Of a DNA stretch of 64,000 bases, positions 17,295 to 25,041 are shown piece after piece. Every line of letters begins with the position of its first letter. Within the stretch, counting starts at the first letter, position 1. The stretch is from NCBI GenBank assembly GCA_964370205.1, contig CAYJIK010000001.1, positions 19,623 to 83,622 of the forward strand, given 5' to 3'. Below the pieces are notes generated by a model that made no database searches, had not been told where the DNA came from, and saw only the letters and a list, made by a program, of their open reading frames with translations. Both the position numbers and the translations under genes were made by a program. Source of the stretch: DAMCAP01 sp964370205 (lineage in GTDB: Bacteria; Bacillota; Clostridia; Oscillospirales; Ruminococcaceae).

Positions 17295-18734
17295 ATGTTG
17301 ACCTGCGTGGGGCATAAGTTTCGATATGAAACAGAAAACGTAGCTAGAATATTTTTGGGGGACGGCGTGAAGTCAGAGGACACGCTGATTGTAACCGAGC
17401 TTGAGCAGTCTGTGGACTGTATCAAAGTGACGGTGACGATAAAGCTGGGAGAAGCTGAAAGGCACACCTTTGATACGCTACCAATAACGTCCACCGAAAA
17501 CGACAGGGAACTTGCCCTGTGCACGCTTCTCTTTAAAGAGCTTTCTGACCTCACAGGTAAAACGCCACGTTGGGGCATACTCACAGGGGTTAGACCTGTA
17601 CGCTTTATCCGCACCCTCCTTTCACGTGGTGTAGAGGAGGACAGCGTCAAGGAGGTCCTTAAAAACCGTTACCGTGTTGCGGACGACATGATAGAGCTTG
17701 CGCACAACATCCACGAGAGGCAGAAACTGTTCTTGCCCACCCCTAAGCTGTCCGAGATAAGCATATACATCGGTATACCGTTCTGCCCGACAATCTGTAG
17801 CTACTGCTCATTTGTATCACAAGCAGTGGGACGTGCCGGAGAGCAGATCGAGCAGTACTTAACCTGTCTAAAAAAGGAAATAGAGCATACCGCACAGCTT
17901 GTTACGGCACTAGGTCTTACCGTCAAGACAGTATACATAGGCGGAGGCACTCCAACCTCGATAACCGCACATCAGCTGGACCAACTTTTGAGAACAATAG
18001 AAAAAAACTTTGACCTTTCCACCACTGTGGAATACACGATAGAAGCAGGTAGAGCGGATACAATAGACTACGATAAACTTATGGTAATAAAGAACTCCGC
18101 CGCCACAAGAATTAGCATAAACCCACAGAGCCTAAACGATGACGTCTTAAAAATTGCAGGCAGAAACCACACCGCCGAAGACGTTTTCCATGTGTACAAC
18201 CTCGCAAGAAAGATAGGTGTCGGAGCAATAAACATGGACATCATAGCAGGACTTTACGGTGATAGCGTCCAAAGCTTCTGCGACACTGTAGATAAAATCG
18301 CAGAGCTACGCCCCGAAAATGTCACCGTACACACCCTCACAGTAAAGCGAGCCTCAAGAATTAACATGGAAAAACTACCAACTCTAAGCGAAAACGACAC
18401 CGAAACTATGGTAGACTATGCAAGGAGAACGCTAACACACTCAGCGTATTCCCCTTACTATATGTATAGGCAAAAGAGCACTGTAAACAACCTCGAAAAC
18501 ATCGGCTACACGCTTGACGGCTTTGAAGGGCTTTACAATGTTTACATAATGGATGAAACGCACAGCATACTGTCACTGGGAGCAGGTGGTATAACAAAGC
18601 TGTGCTTACCTGACGGTTCATATATAGAGCGTGTCCAAAACTTCAAATACTCGTTTGAATATATATCACGATTTGACGAAATCATTGAGAGAAAAACCAA
18701 AATTACCGAGTTTTACAAAAGGCATCTGTTATAA
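17295..18734 (+). CDS. hemZ: Coproporphyrinogen dehydrogenase HemZ, radical SAM
   Basis: A 479-residue radical SAM enzyme annotated in Firmicutes as oxygen-independent coproporphyrinogen dehydrogenase HemZ. The 4Fe-4S motif CX3CX2C is at Cys164, Cys168 and Cys171 (FCPTICSYCSF). The SAM-binding GGGTPTS follows. The N-terminal 150 residues (LTGVRPVRF) are specific to HemZ rather than HemN. The C-terminal YYMYRQK region also fits. Whether the organism makes heme is not shown; many anaerobes carry hemZ without a complete pathway. Confidence 0.9.
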   Translation: MLTCVGHKFRYETENVARIFLGDGVKSEDTLIVTELEQSVDCIKVTVTIKLGEAERHTFDTLPITSTENDRELALCTLLFKELSDLTGKTPRWGILTGVRPVRFIRTLLSRGVEEDSVKEVLKNRYRVADDMIELAHNIHERQKLFLPTPKLSEISIYIGIPFCPTICSYCSFVSQAVGRAGEQIEQYLTCLKKEIEHTAQLVTALGLTVKTVYIGGGTPTSITAHQLDQLLRTIEKNFDLSTTVEYTIEAGRADTIDYDKLMVIKNSAATRISINPQSLNDDVLKIAGRNHTAEDVFHVYNLARKIGVGAINMDIIAGLYGDSVQSFCDTVDKIAELRPENVTVHTLTVKRASRINMEKLPTLSENDTETMVDYARRTLTHSAYSPYYMYRQKSTVNNLENIGYTLDGFEGLYNVYIMDETHSILSLGAGGITKLCLPDGSYIERVQNFKYSFEYISRFDEIIERKTKITEFYKRHLL

Positions 18735-18770
18735 TCCAGATAACTATATTTTTTGAAAGGGCGGTGAACG

Positions 18771-18794
18771 TCGGTTCTCGGCAACGAGTCCCGA
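18771..18794 (+). promoter_or_regulatory. GNRA-type hairpin between Shine-Dalgarno and ATG of the zinc-ribbon gene
   Basis: TCGGTTCTCG (18771-18780) and CGAGTCCCGA (18785-18794) form a stem with a 2x2 internal loop, capped by a GCAA tetraloop. GAAAGGG lies upstream at 18755-18761 and the ATG at 18802. No in-frame alternative start exists between them. Confidence 0.45.
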
Positions 18795-18801
18795 TAAATT
18801 T

Positions 18802-19230
18802 ATGTCAGACTTTAATAGTGTTTTTTCAAAGGTTAAGCATATTGTCAATGCAGCAGGGAGAGGTACATCAGTTGCGGTTGAAATTTCAAAGCTTAATCTT
18901 AAAATTATGCAGGTTAATACAATGCTCCAGAGCACGTATGAGCGTATAGGTACGCTTTACTACGAACAGGAGCGTAAAGGCGTGAATAACAGCGACAAGC
19001 TCACATTATGCGCTCTCGAAGTGGATGACATGCTGTTAGAGCTTGCTGATTTGGGCGAGAAGATAGCGGTACTAAAGCGTGGCGTAATTTGCCCCAAATG
19101 CAGGACAGTAAACCCAACTCATTCGGGGTACTGTTCACGTTGTGGCGCAAACATTGCTAAGGCAACCAAACCGGATGACCAAGCTGAAGAAGCCACCTTT
19201 ATAGTGACATTTCCACCCGATAATGACTAA
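18802..19230 (+). CDS. Small coiled-coil protein with C-terminal zinc ribbon
   Basis: A 142-residue protein. Residues 1-95 are helical and probably coiled-coil. Residues from about 96 form a zinc ribbon: CPKC, 11 residues, then CSRC (CX2C...CX2C). No enzyme motif is visible and the function is unknown. It is the first of four genes in a row, three of which carry zinc ribbons. The start is ATG 18802; the only good Shine-Dalgarno is 40 bases upstream, behind a hairpin. Confidence 0.65.
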   Translation: MSDFNSVFSKVKHIVNAAGRGTSVAVEISKLNLKIMQVNTMLQSTYERIGTLYYEQERKGVNNSDKLTLCALEVDDMLLELADLGEKIAVLKRGVICPKCRTVNPTHSGYCSRCGANIAKATKPDDQAEEATFIVTFPPDND

Positions 19231-19257
19231 TAACCCACAGTTATGAAGAGGTAACAG

Positions 19258-19614
19258 ATGAACGATAAAGACACCACCATCGAACAGCTACGCTGTCATA
19301 TCTTGAAGTTTTGCGAAGAAAGGCAGTGGACAACCGCAGACGGTGACAACCCGAAAAACCTGTCCATGGCGCTGTCGGTGGAGGTAGCGGAACTACTTGA
19401 AATCTTCACATGGACACACTCGGATAAGATGGCAACGCTGACAGAGGACGCACCGACCTTCCTACATATCAAAGAGGAGGTAGCGGACATTTTTTGGTAT
19501 CTACTCAGATTTTGTTCCGTGATGGGTATCGACCTTTCCGAGGCTGTAGAGCAAAAGACACACAAAAACGCTGTGAAATACCCTGTGAAACCACCACAAA
19601 TGTCAAACAGCTAA
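19258..19614 (+). CDS. MazG-like nucleotide pyrophosphohydrolase (RS21-C6/dCTPP-like)
   Basis: A 118-residue all-alpha NTP pyrophosphatase. The EXXE and EXXD metal-binding motifs are seen in SVEVAELLEIFTW and KEEVADIFWYLL. The size and the order of motifs fit the dCTP pyrophosphatase (RS21-C6) group, which removes non-canonical nucleotides. It has an AGAGG RBS 7-8 bases from ATG. It overlaps nothing and starts 27 bases after the zinc-ribbon gene, so it is likely in the same operon. Confidence 0.85.
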   Translation: MNDKDTTIEQLRCHILKFCEERQWTTADGDNPKNLSMALSVEVAELLEIFTWTHSDKMATLTEDAPTFLHIKEEVADIFWYLLRFCSVMGIDLSEAVEQKTHKNAVKYPVKPPQMSNS

Positions 19615-19658
19615 CAGAGTGCACCATATCCAACCTCCACGAAAGGGGCAGAATAACA

Positions 19659-20951
19659 GTGCCGAACATGATTGACTATGTTCGAGAAGTCGGACATCTT
19701 ACTTTTAAGAAGCTGCCCTTTAACGCAGCGGACAGCTTGGTAATTACACAGTTTGCTTATCTGAACTTTGAGCTCACGCCTCTTTGTAGTAGTGAGAACG
19801 ATATAAAAATTGCACTTAGCTCGCTTGGCGGTTTGGAGCAGTTTGAAAAGCTTTTCACAAGCGCTTATAACCCCGTCGAAACAGAGCGACTTTACCAAAC
19901 CGCAATGGTGACAGAGAGATATAAAAATCTCTATGCCACCAAATATGTCAACATAGTGGACAGCGACAAAGAGTGCCAGTTTTCCGCAATTTTGATAACG
20001 GAAGATGACGGTATAGAATATGTAGCGTTCAGGGGGACAGACTCCAGCTTGGTTGGTTGGAAAGAAAACTTTATGCTGTCCTTTTCCGAGAGTATACCGT
20101 CACAAAGCCTTGCAGTCGATTACCTAAACTCCCTCGGTGATATCCTGAATGAAAACATCATAATTGGCGGACATTCAAAGGGCGGCAACCTTGCCATTTA
20201 TGCTGCAGCACGGTGTAGGGATGATATCAAAGCTAAAATCTGTGTTATCTACGACCATGACGGCCCCGGTTTTTACGGTTCTTTTTTGCAGTCACCTGAC
20301 TTTTTAGCAATTCAGCATAAAATCCATACAACACTACCACAGACGGCGGTAATAAGTCTAATGCTACCCAAGACCGATTGCTATCACGTTGTAAAAAGTA
20401 ATGCATTTTCCGTCTTTCAACATGACCCTTACTCCTGGCAGACGGACAGCAAAGGCTTTATATACATGAGCGACATAAACCTCGGTGCATTGGCTTTTAA
20501 AGACAGTGCCACTCATTTAATGAAGACCATACCCGCCGAACAAAGACAGTCGGTGGTTAATATATTGTTCAGATTGATGGGCGAAGCAGAGGGTAAGACC
20601 ATCAAAGAAATCCAACAACACTGGCGAAAAAACCTCTATGTACTGACCAAAGCGCTAATAGACCTTAGCGAAGAGGAACGACATGAAGTTATAAGCACAT
20701 TACAGCTAATCTTCATGACAACACTAAAGTCAAGGATGTACGGCGGCAGGGAATACGTCAAGTGCAACGGTTGCGGAAGCTACCTGCGCAGTGACCAAGC
20801 CGTACCGCTTGTCTGCAAAAACTGTCAGGCACCGCTTGAAAGGCACAAGGTTCTCGGATCAGGTATGGGTGATATGATCGCTAAAAGATTAAATATACGA
20901 CGCCGTAATGTAACCTCAGCAGGGGAGAACGGTGCGAATGATAAAGCTTAG
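19659..20951 (+). CDS. Mbeg1-like (DUF2974) alpha/beta hydrolase with C-terminal zinc ribbon
   Basis: A 430-residue protein starting at GTG 19659, ten bases after GAAAGGGG. The lipase-like core has YVAFRGTDSS and the nucleophile elbow GGHSKGG (Ser173), then DHDGPGF with a likely catalytic acid. This matches the Mbeg1-like DUF2974 family, whose substrate is unknown. The last part carries an extra zinc ribbon: CNGCGSYL, a short loop, then CKNC. This ribbon is not part of the core family as I know it and links the gene to its neighbours. Confidence 0.75.
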   Translation: MPNMIDYVREVGHLTFKKLPFNAADSLVITQFAYLNFELTPLCSSENDIKIALSSLGGLEQFEKLFTSAYNPVETERLYQTAMVTERYKNLYATKYVNIVDSDKECQFSAILITEDDGIEYVAFRGTDSSLVGWKENFMLSFSESIPSQSLAVDYLNSLGDILNENIIIGGHSKGGNLAIYAAARCRDDIKAKICVIYDHDGPGFYGSFLQSPDFLAIQHKIHTTLPQTAVISLMLPKTDCYHVVKSNAFSVFQHDPYSWQTDSKGFIYMSDINLGALAFKDSATHLMKTIPAEQRQSVVNILFRLMGEAEGKTIKEIQQHWRKNLYVLTKALIDLSEEERHEVISTLQLIFMTTLKSRMYGGREYVKCNGCGSYLRSDQAVPLVCKNCQAPLERHKVLGSGMGDMIAKRLNIRRRNVTSAGENGANDKA

Positions 20952-20966
20952 AAAGAGGATTTTACC

Positions 20967-22760
20967 ATGGACGTGTTAAATTATACCTGCCCCAACTGCG
21001 GAGCAACATTAGCATATGACTATAAGACAGGTAAGCTCAGTTGCGCTCACTGCGGTTATGAAGGTGATATCACTGAGCAAACTACTGAACAGCTTGGAGA
21101 GGCGAGTGCAAACGGCGGAGGTGTCGGTACGCTGACCGGAGAAGGTCTGCTAAGCTACACCTGTAGCCGCTGTGGTGGAGAGATATTGGTGACGGAAGAC
21201 GTTTTGTCCACCACCTGTATCTACTGCGGTAATCAGACGATGATCCCGGGTAATCTCGAGGAGGAGTTTACACCAAATTACATAATCGGGTTCAAACACG
21301 GGAAAGACGAGCTGGAGCAGGCGTTTCTCGCCATGAAGAAAAAGAGAATACTTGCTCCTTCAATATTCTTTACCCCTCAGACTATCGACAAGACAAAGGG
21401 GATTTACGTCCCGCACTACCTTTTTGACTGCGATGCTGATGGTAGCATAACAGCGAGTGCGACAAAGGTGCGCAGATGGTCTGACTCGAAGTACAACTAC
21501 ACGGAAACCTCCCACTACCATGTAGAGCGAGGTGGAAGTGCCAGTTACGTCGCAATACCTGTGGACGGCTCTACAAAGTTTGACGACGCCATGATGGACA
21601 CGGTAGGCACGTTTGACATGTCTGGGCTCACCGACTTTAACTATGCATATCTACCCGGTTACATTTCACACCACCCCGACCAAAAGGCGGACGAGGTAGA
21701 CGACAGAGCAAAGCTGAGAGCGAAAAACTCGCTGAAAGATCGCCTTCGTGCTGACGCACTTGGATACACAACTGTCACAGTTACATCGGATAATATAGAT
21801 GTAGGCATTAAAAACACTTCTATTGCACTGCTCCCTGTGTGGACATTAACGACTGTCTTCAACAAAAAGCCGTATCGTTTTGCGATGAACGGCCAGTCAG
21901 GGGTGCTTGTGGGAAGCACTCCGATTTCAGTATTAAAGAGCATACTTTGTTTTGTGCTGTCCTTTTTAATAACGCTCATACCTGTACAAATCGGTATAAT
22001 GCTTTTTGCCGACAACCCTGAGTATGTCCCACTTGAAGAACTCCGTACACACCAGATAGCAACACACTACCCACTTCAAGACACCTCACAAAAAATATAC
22101 GATTACGCCGACCTTTTAACCCCTTCGGAAGAAGCAGAGTTAGCGGTAAGCATCTCAGAATTTAACGTTGCGAGTGAACTGGACATGGTTGTACTCACCA
22201 CCGAGGACACCATGGGCTACTACATCGAAACATACGCGCTCGACTTTTTCGATTACTCAGGCTTTGGTTTTGGCGAGTATAGTTCAGGCGTGATTCTTGC
22301 TGTTAACATGACAGATAGGCAGGTTGCTATCATGGGGTCAGGCGAGGCGGCATTTGTGTTTGACTACGAAACGGCAGAGGTTATGCTTGACACGATAGCG
22401 CCACTACTGACCGGTGGTTATTACTCTGCCGCCGCCGAAGCGTTTGTCACTGAAGCGACAGAACATGCAGGGACACCTTTTACAAGAACGTTCCGTGACA
22501 TTTGGGTTGCTCTGCTGGTTGCACTGCTGGTGTCAGTTCCGCTGACAGGCACACTGATGTATGCCTCGTACGGCAAGGTGAAGTTAGCCACAGAAGCGGC
22601 AAACTTCCAAGTACAGGGTAGCTTACATATACCGCACCGAGTGGACAGATTTTTACGCCGTTCTGTCAGCAAGAGTTCAAGAAGTTCTTCAAGCAGTGGA
22701 GGTGGCGGAGGTGGCGGTTCTTCCGGCCGTAGCGGTGGAGGAAGCAGCCGAGGTTTCTAA
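20967..22760 (+). CDS. Double zinc-ribbon, membrane, TPM-domain protein
   Basis: A 597-residue protein with several parts. Two TFIIB-like zinc ribbons lie at the N-terminus (Cys8, 11, 26, 29 and Cys66, 69, 84, 87). A soluble domain of about 220 residues follows, then a membrane segment (SILCFVLSFLITLIPVQIG, about 330-350). Next is a TPM domain of the YgcG/Psb32 type (YADLLTPSEEAEL ... VVLTTEDTMGY), a second membrane segment, and a Ser/Gly-rich tail ending GRSGGGSSRGF. TPM proteins have unknown or phosphatase-like roles. The fusion suggests a membrane sensor or assembly factor, but this is inference. Confidence 0.75.
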   Translation: MDVLNYTCPNCGATLAYDYKTGKLSCAHCGYEGDITEQTTEQLGEASANGGGVGTLTGEGLLSYTCSRCGGEILVTEDVLSTTCIYCGNQTMIPGNLEEEFTPNYIIGFKHGKDELEQAFLAMKKKRILAPSIFFTPQTIDKTKGIYVPHYLFDCDADGSITASATKVRRWSDSKYNYTETSHYHVERGGSASYVAIPVDGSTKFDDAMMDTVGTFDMSGLTDFNYAYLPGYISHHPDQKADEVDDRAKLRAKNSLKDRLRADALGYTTVTVTSDNIDVGIKNTSIALLPVWTLTTVFNKKPYRFAMNGQSGVLVGSTPISVLKSILCFVLSFLITLIPVQIGIMLFADNPEYVPLEELRTHQIATHYPLQDTSQKIYDYADLLTPSEEAELAVSISEFNVASELDMVVLTTEDTMGYYIETYALDFFDYSGFGFGEYSSGVILAVNMTDRQVAIMGSGEAAFVFDYETAEVMLDTIAPLLTGGYYSAAAEAFVTEATEHAGTPFTRTFRDIWVALLVALLVSVPLTGTLMYASYGKVKLATEAANFQVQGSLHIPHRVDRFLRRSVSKSSRSSSSSGGGGGGGSSGRSGGGSSRGF

Positions 22761-22781
22761 CAGTTAAAGCAGGGTTAACTG
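22761..22781 (+). terminator. Hairpin ending the zinc-ribbon operon
   Basis: A perfect 7-bp stem, CAGTTAA (22761-22767) with TTAACTG (22775-22781), starts directly after the stop codon, followed by CTCCGATTTT. Confidence 0.5.
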
Positions 22782-22864
22782 CTCCGATTTTCACACATTC
22801 TTATTAAACAGGACATATTTTATAAAAAAATGTGATATTTTTACCGTAAATACTGCTAAAAATA

Positions 22865-22893
22865 TTGACTTTTTGCGACAAAAAGAACATAAT
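22865..22893 (+). promoter_or_regulatory. Sigma-A promoter of sepF
   Basis: TTGACT (22865-22870), 17-base spacer, CATAAT (22888-22893). The leader to the sepF ATG at 22961 is about 60 bases. Confidence 0.7.
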
Positions 22894-22960
22894 AAGAGTG
22901 TATATATTGCTAAAGTGCTTTTATTGGTAAAGCATTAATAATAAGGGATGGAGAATAGCT

Positions 22961-23446
22961 ATGGAACTATTTGATAAGATCAAGGAATTTATCGGAGTCC
23001 CAAACGATGAGTTTGATGAAGACGATGAAAATGTTGTTCGCATATCCGACCCCGACTCTTCACGTATACATACACGTGTTGGTAAGGGCGGCGGTTTCCC
23101 CGAGGCTGAGCATGTGAAAACACCTACTGTCGAGACACGCCAGAAGGTGGTAAATCTAGCATCTGCCGCAAAACAGCCCTCCGTTGTACTTGTTAGACCG
23201 GAGCGTTTTGAAGAGTCAAACAGTGTCGCTGATCATCTAAACGATAAGCACACAGTAATACTAAATCTGGAAGCCACCAACAAAGAAACCGCTCGTCGTA
23301 TACTTGACTTCATAAGCGGTGTAGCCTACGCTAACAACGGACAGGTGAGCAAGGTGGCGAACAATACATTTATCATCACACCTTTCAACGTATCATTTGA
23401 GGGTGACAGTGCAGAAGAAATAGAGCTTGGAAGCGTTTATTTCTAA
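22961..23446 (+). CDS. sepF: Cell division protein SepF
   Basis: A 161-residue SepF, which tethers FtsZ to the membrane and shapes the Z-ring in Gram-positive bacteria. The N-terminal amphipathic helix is MELFDKIKEFIGV. An acidic linker follows. The globular domain starts at about residue 75 (VVLVRPERFEES) and includes HTVILNLEATNKETARR and ITPFNV, the dimer and FtsZ-binding surface. It has its own promoter and a likely terminator. ylmG and ylmH, usually between sepF and divIVA, are absent. Confidence 0.94.
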   Translation: MELFDKIKEFIGVPNDEFDEDDENVVRISDPDSSRIHTRVGKGGGFPEAEHVKTPTVETRQKVVNLASAAKQPSVVLVRPERFEESNSVADHLNDKHTVILNLEATNKETARRILDFISGVAYANNGQVSKVANNTFIITPFNVSFEGDSAEEIELGSVYF

Positions 23447-23526
23447 AAGAATTCGCCAAAATTAAAAGGGTATTGTTTTGGGCTGCATATACACGCGCTT
23501 GAGATTTACCCGTAAAAACATAATAT

Positions 23527-23560
23527 CTACAACAGTAATCAATGACGGTTACTGTTGTAG
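23527..23560 (+). terminator. Terminator after sepF
   Basis: A perfect 12-bp stem, CTACAACAGTAA (23527-23538) with TTACTGTTGTAG (23549-23560), with a 10-base loop and a moderately T-rich tail (TCGTTCATTTAGTTTT). Confidence 0.7.
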
Positions 23561-23639
23561 TCGTTCATTTAGTTTTGATTAAGGCCGCAAGCTTACCGTG
23601 CAGTCGGTGTTATTAAAAGAGGGGAGTATACGCAAAACG

Positions 23640-24626
23640 ATGATAAGTCCAAAAGAGTTAAGAGATAAGGCGTTTAAAAAGTCGTTCGGTATGGGCTATA
23701 AAGCGGACGACGTACATGACTTTTTAGGGAGAGTTGCTGTAGTTCTTGAGGAGCTTATAGAAGAACGTGATGACTTAGAGCGTAAGCTTGAGGTTCTAGC
23801 GGATAAAATAGGCGAGTATCGTGAAGATCAAGAGAGTTTACGAAGTGCTCTGCTTGGCGCACAAAAGTTGGGGGACTCTGTTATTAGAGAGTCTAAGACA
23901 AAAGCCGAGATTATTATGCGTGATGCGAATATCAAGGCGGAAGTTATGATTGATAACGCAAAGCGTCAACTTGAAAAGGAACAGCAGGCGTTTGACCTTC
24001 TTCAGACACAGGTGCGTGAATTTAAGAGCGACCTGTTAAAACTGTACCGTCAGCATATAGAAACCGTCACCACAATCCCCGGAGAAACTGAAGAGCTTAC
24101 GGCAATAGAAAGCACCTCAGGTAAGCAGTTAACAGGTGAACCGATGGAGAAGCTACAGCCCGAACCAAAAGCTGAACCTGTCGCCGAGCCTACTGCTCCA
24201 ATGGTTGAGACAGTAACAGAAACTGTCAGAGAACAGCCTAAACCGCAGCCTGCTCCCGAGCCACCTGTACAGCAGTTTGTCCCCGACCCGACAGACACAC
24301 GCCCACTATCAGAACAGCTACTCGGCAGAAGTGGAGAAAGCAAGCCACTGGTGGACGGTTGGCCGATAACTACCGAGGAAACCGAACAGCCTATCAAAAC
24401 GCTTGAGGAATCAGTAGAGGACAACATTGAGGACATCATCGAAGATGAGCTCGTGTTTGGACAGATGCCTTCACTCATTCCTAAGTCTACCCCTGAAACT
24501 GCAGAAGAAAGCGAACCGTACACCGAAGCCCCCGAGGACCCCACACCACCTAAGTTTTCATCACTTAAATTCGGTGAGGCATTCTCCATGAGCCAAGGGG
24601 ACGGAGTTAGCGGCAAACCAAAATAG
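23640..24626 (+). CDS. divIVA: Cell division initiation protein DivIVA
   Basis: A 328-residue DivIVA. The membrane-binding head is ISPKELRDKAFKKSF then GYKADDVHDFL, followed by a coiled-coil to about residue 140. The remaining half is a Pro/Glu/Thr-rich, probably disordered tail, longer than in Bacillus (164 residues in total there). DivIVA recognises negatively curved membrane at poles and septa. I start at ATG 23640, behind GAGGGGAG; a GTG at 23598 would add 14 residues not typical for the family. Its position between sepF and ileS is conserved. Confidence 0.9.
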   Translation: MISPKELRDKAFKKSFGMGYKADDVHDFLGRVAVVLEELIEERDDLERKLEVLADKIGEYREDQESLRSALLGAQKLGDSVIRESKTKAEIIMRDANIKAEVMIDNAKRQLEKEQQAFDLLQTQVREFKSDLLKLYRQHIETVTTIPGETEELTAIESTSGKQLTGEPMEKLQPEPKAEPVAEPTAPMVETVTETVREQPKPQPAPEPPVQQFVPDPTDTRPLSEQLLGRSGESKPLVDGWPITTEETEQPIKTLEESVEDNIEDIIEDELVFGQMPSLIPKSTPETAEESEPYTEAPEDPTPPKFSSLKFGEAFSMSQGDGVSGKPK

Positions 24627-24641
24627 AGATAAGAGTAACAA

Positions 24642-24845
24642 AAGCGACTGCATTTATTGTCGTCGCTTTAAACTATCACAAAGCCTCGCAGAATGAAAGT
24701 CCTTTTTATTCCTTCGGAGGGAATGGGGGCTTGGGGGCAAACCGTCAGGGTTTATCCCCCATTCAGATAACCCCGCCGTGCGGGGCTTTAGCTTGTCAAA
24801 ATTTTTTCGACAAGTTAAAGCGACTGCATTGATTATCGTCGCTTT
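24642..24845 (+). repeat. Repeat-rich hairpin cluster in the divIVA-ileS gap
   Basis: Two near-identical 29-base hairpins, each AAAGCGAC ... GTCGCTTT, lie at 24642-24670 and 24817-24845. Between them are a GC hairpin (CCCCGC/GCGGGG, about 24771-24786), an arm pair GAATGGGGG/CCCCCATTC enclosing AAACC/GGTTT, a CTTGTC/GACAAG hairpin, and AAAGCCTCGC near 24676 facing GCGGGGCTTT with one mismatch. The first may terminate divIVA. The nested symmetry suggests a small palindromic repeat element or an attenuator. Confidence 0.55.
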
Positions 24846-24859
24846 TTACAACTTATATT

Positions 24860-25008
24860 GTCAGTTAACTTAAAAACCATAACGTCTTGCCGCCACAAAA
24901 GCCATCAACAACGTTTATGTGGGTTAAGCACGCAAAGTGTTTCTCTTTTGCGAACGTTTGTCAGCGTTTCTACACGGTAATTTAGTGACGGTTTTTAAGT
25001 TAGTTGAC
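24860..25008 (+). promoter_or_regulatory. Long-range inverted repeat in the ileS leader
   Basis: The 19-base arms 24860-24878 (GTCAGTTAACTTAAAAACC) and 24990-25008 match as reverse complements at 17 of 19 positions, enclosing 111 bases. The right arm ends 33 bases before the ileS ATG. Inside is a CGCAAA/TTTGCG hairpin. It could be the closing helix of a regulatory leader or the ends of a miniature element. No T-box sequence (TGGNACCGCG type) is present. Confidence 0.5.
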
Positions 25009-25041
25009 TATTAATTAGCAAACGAATGGAGTTTTACTAAA

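Noticed and set aside
24627..25041. T-box riboswitch before ileS
   Set aside because: The expected T-box core (TGGNACCGCG-like) and a following terminator are not visible; the region is reported only as structured.
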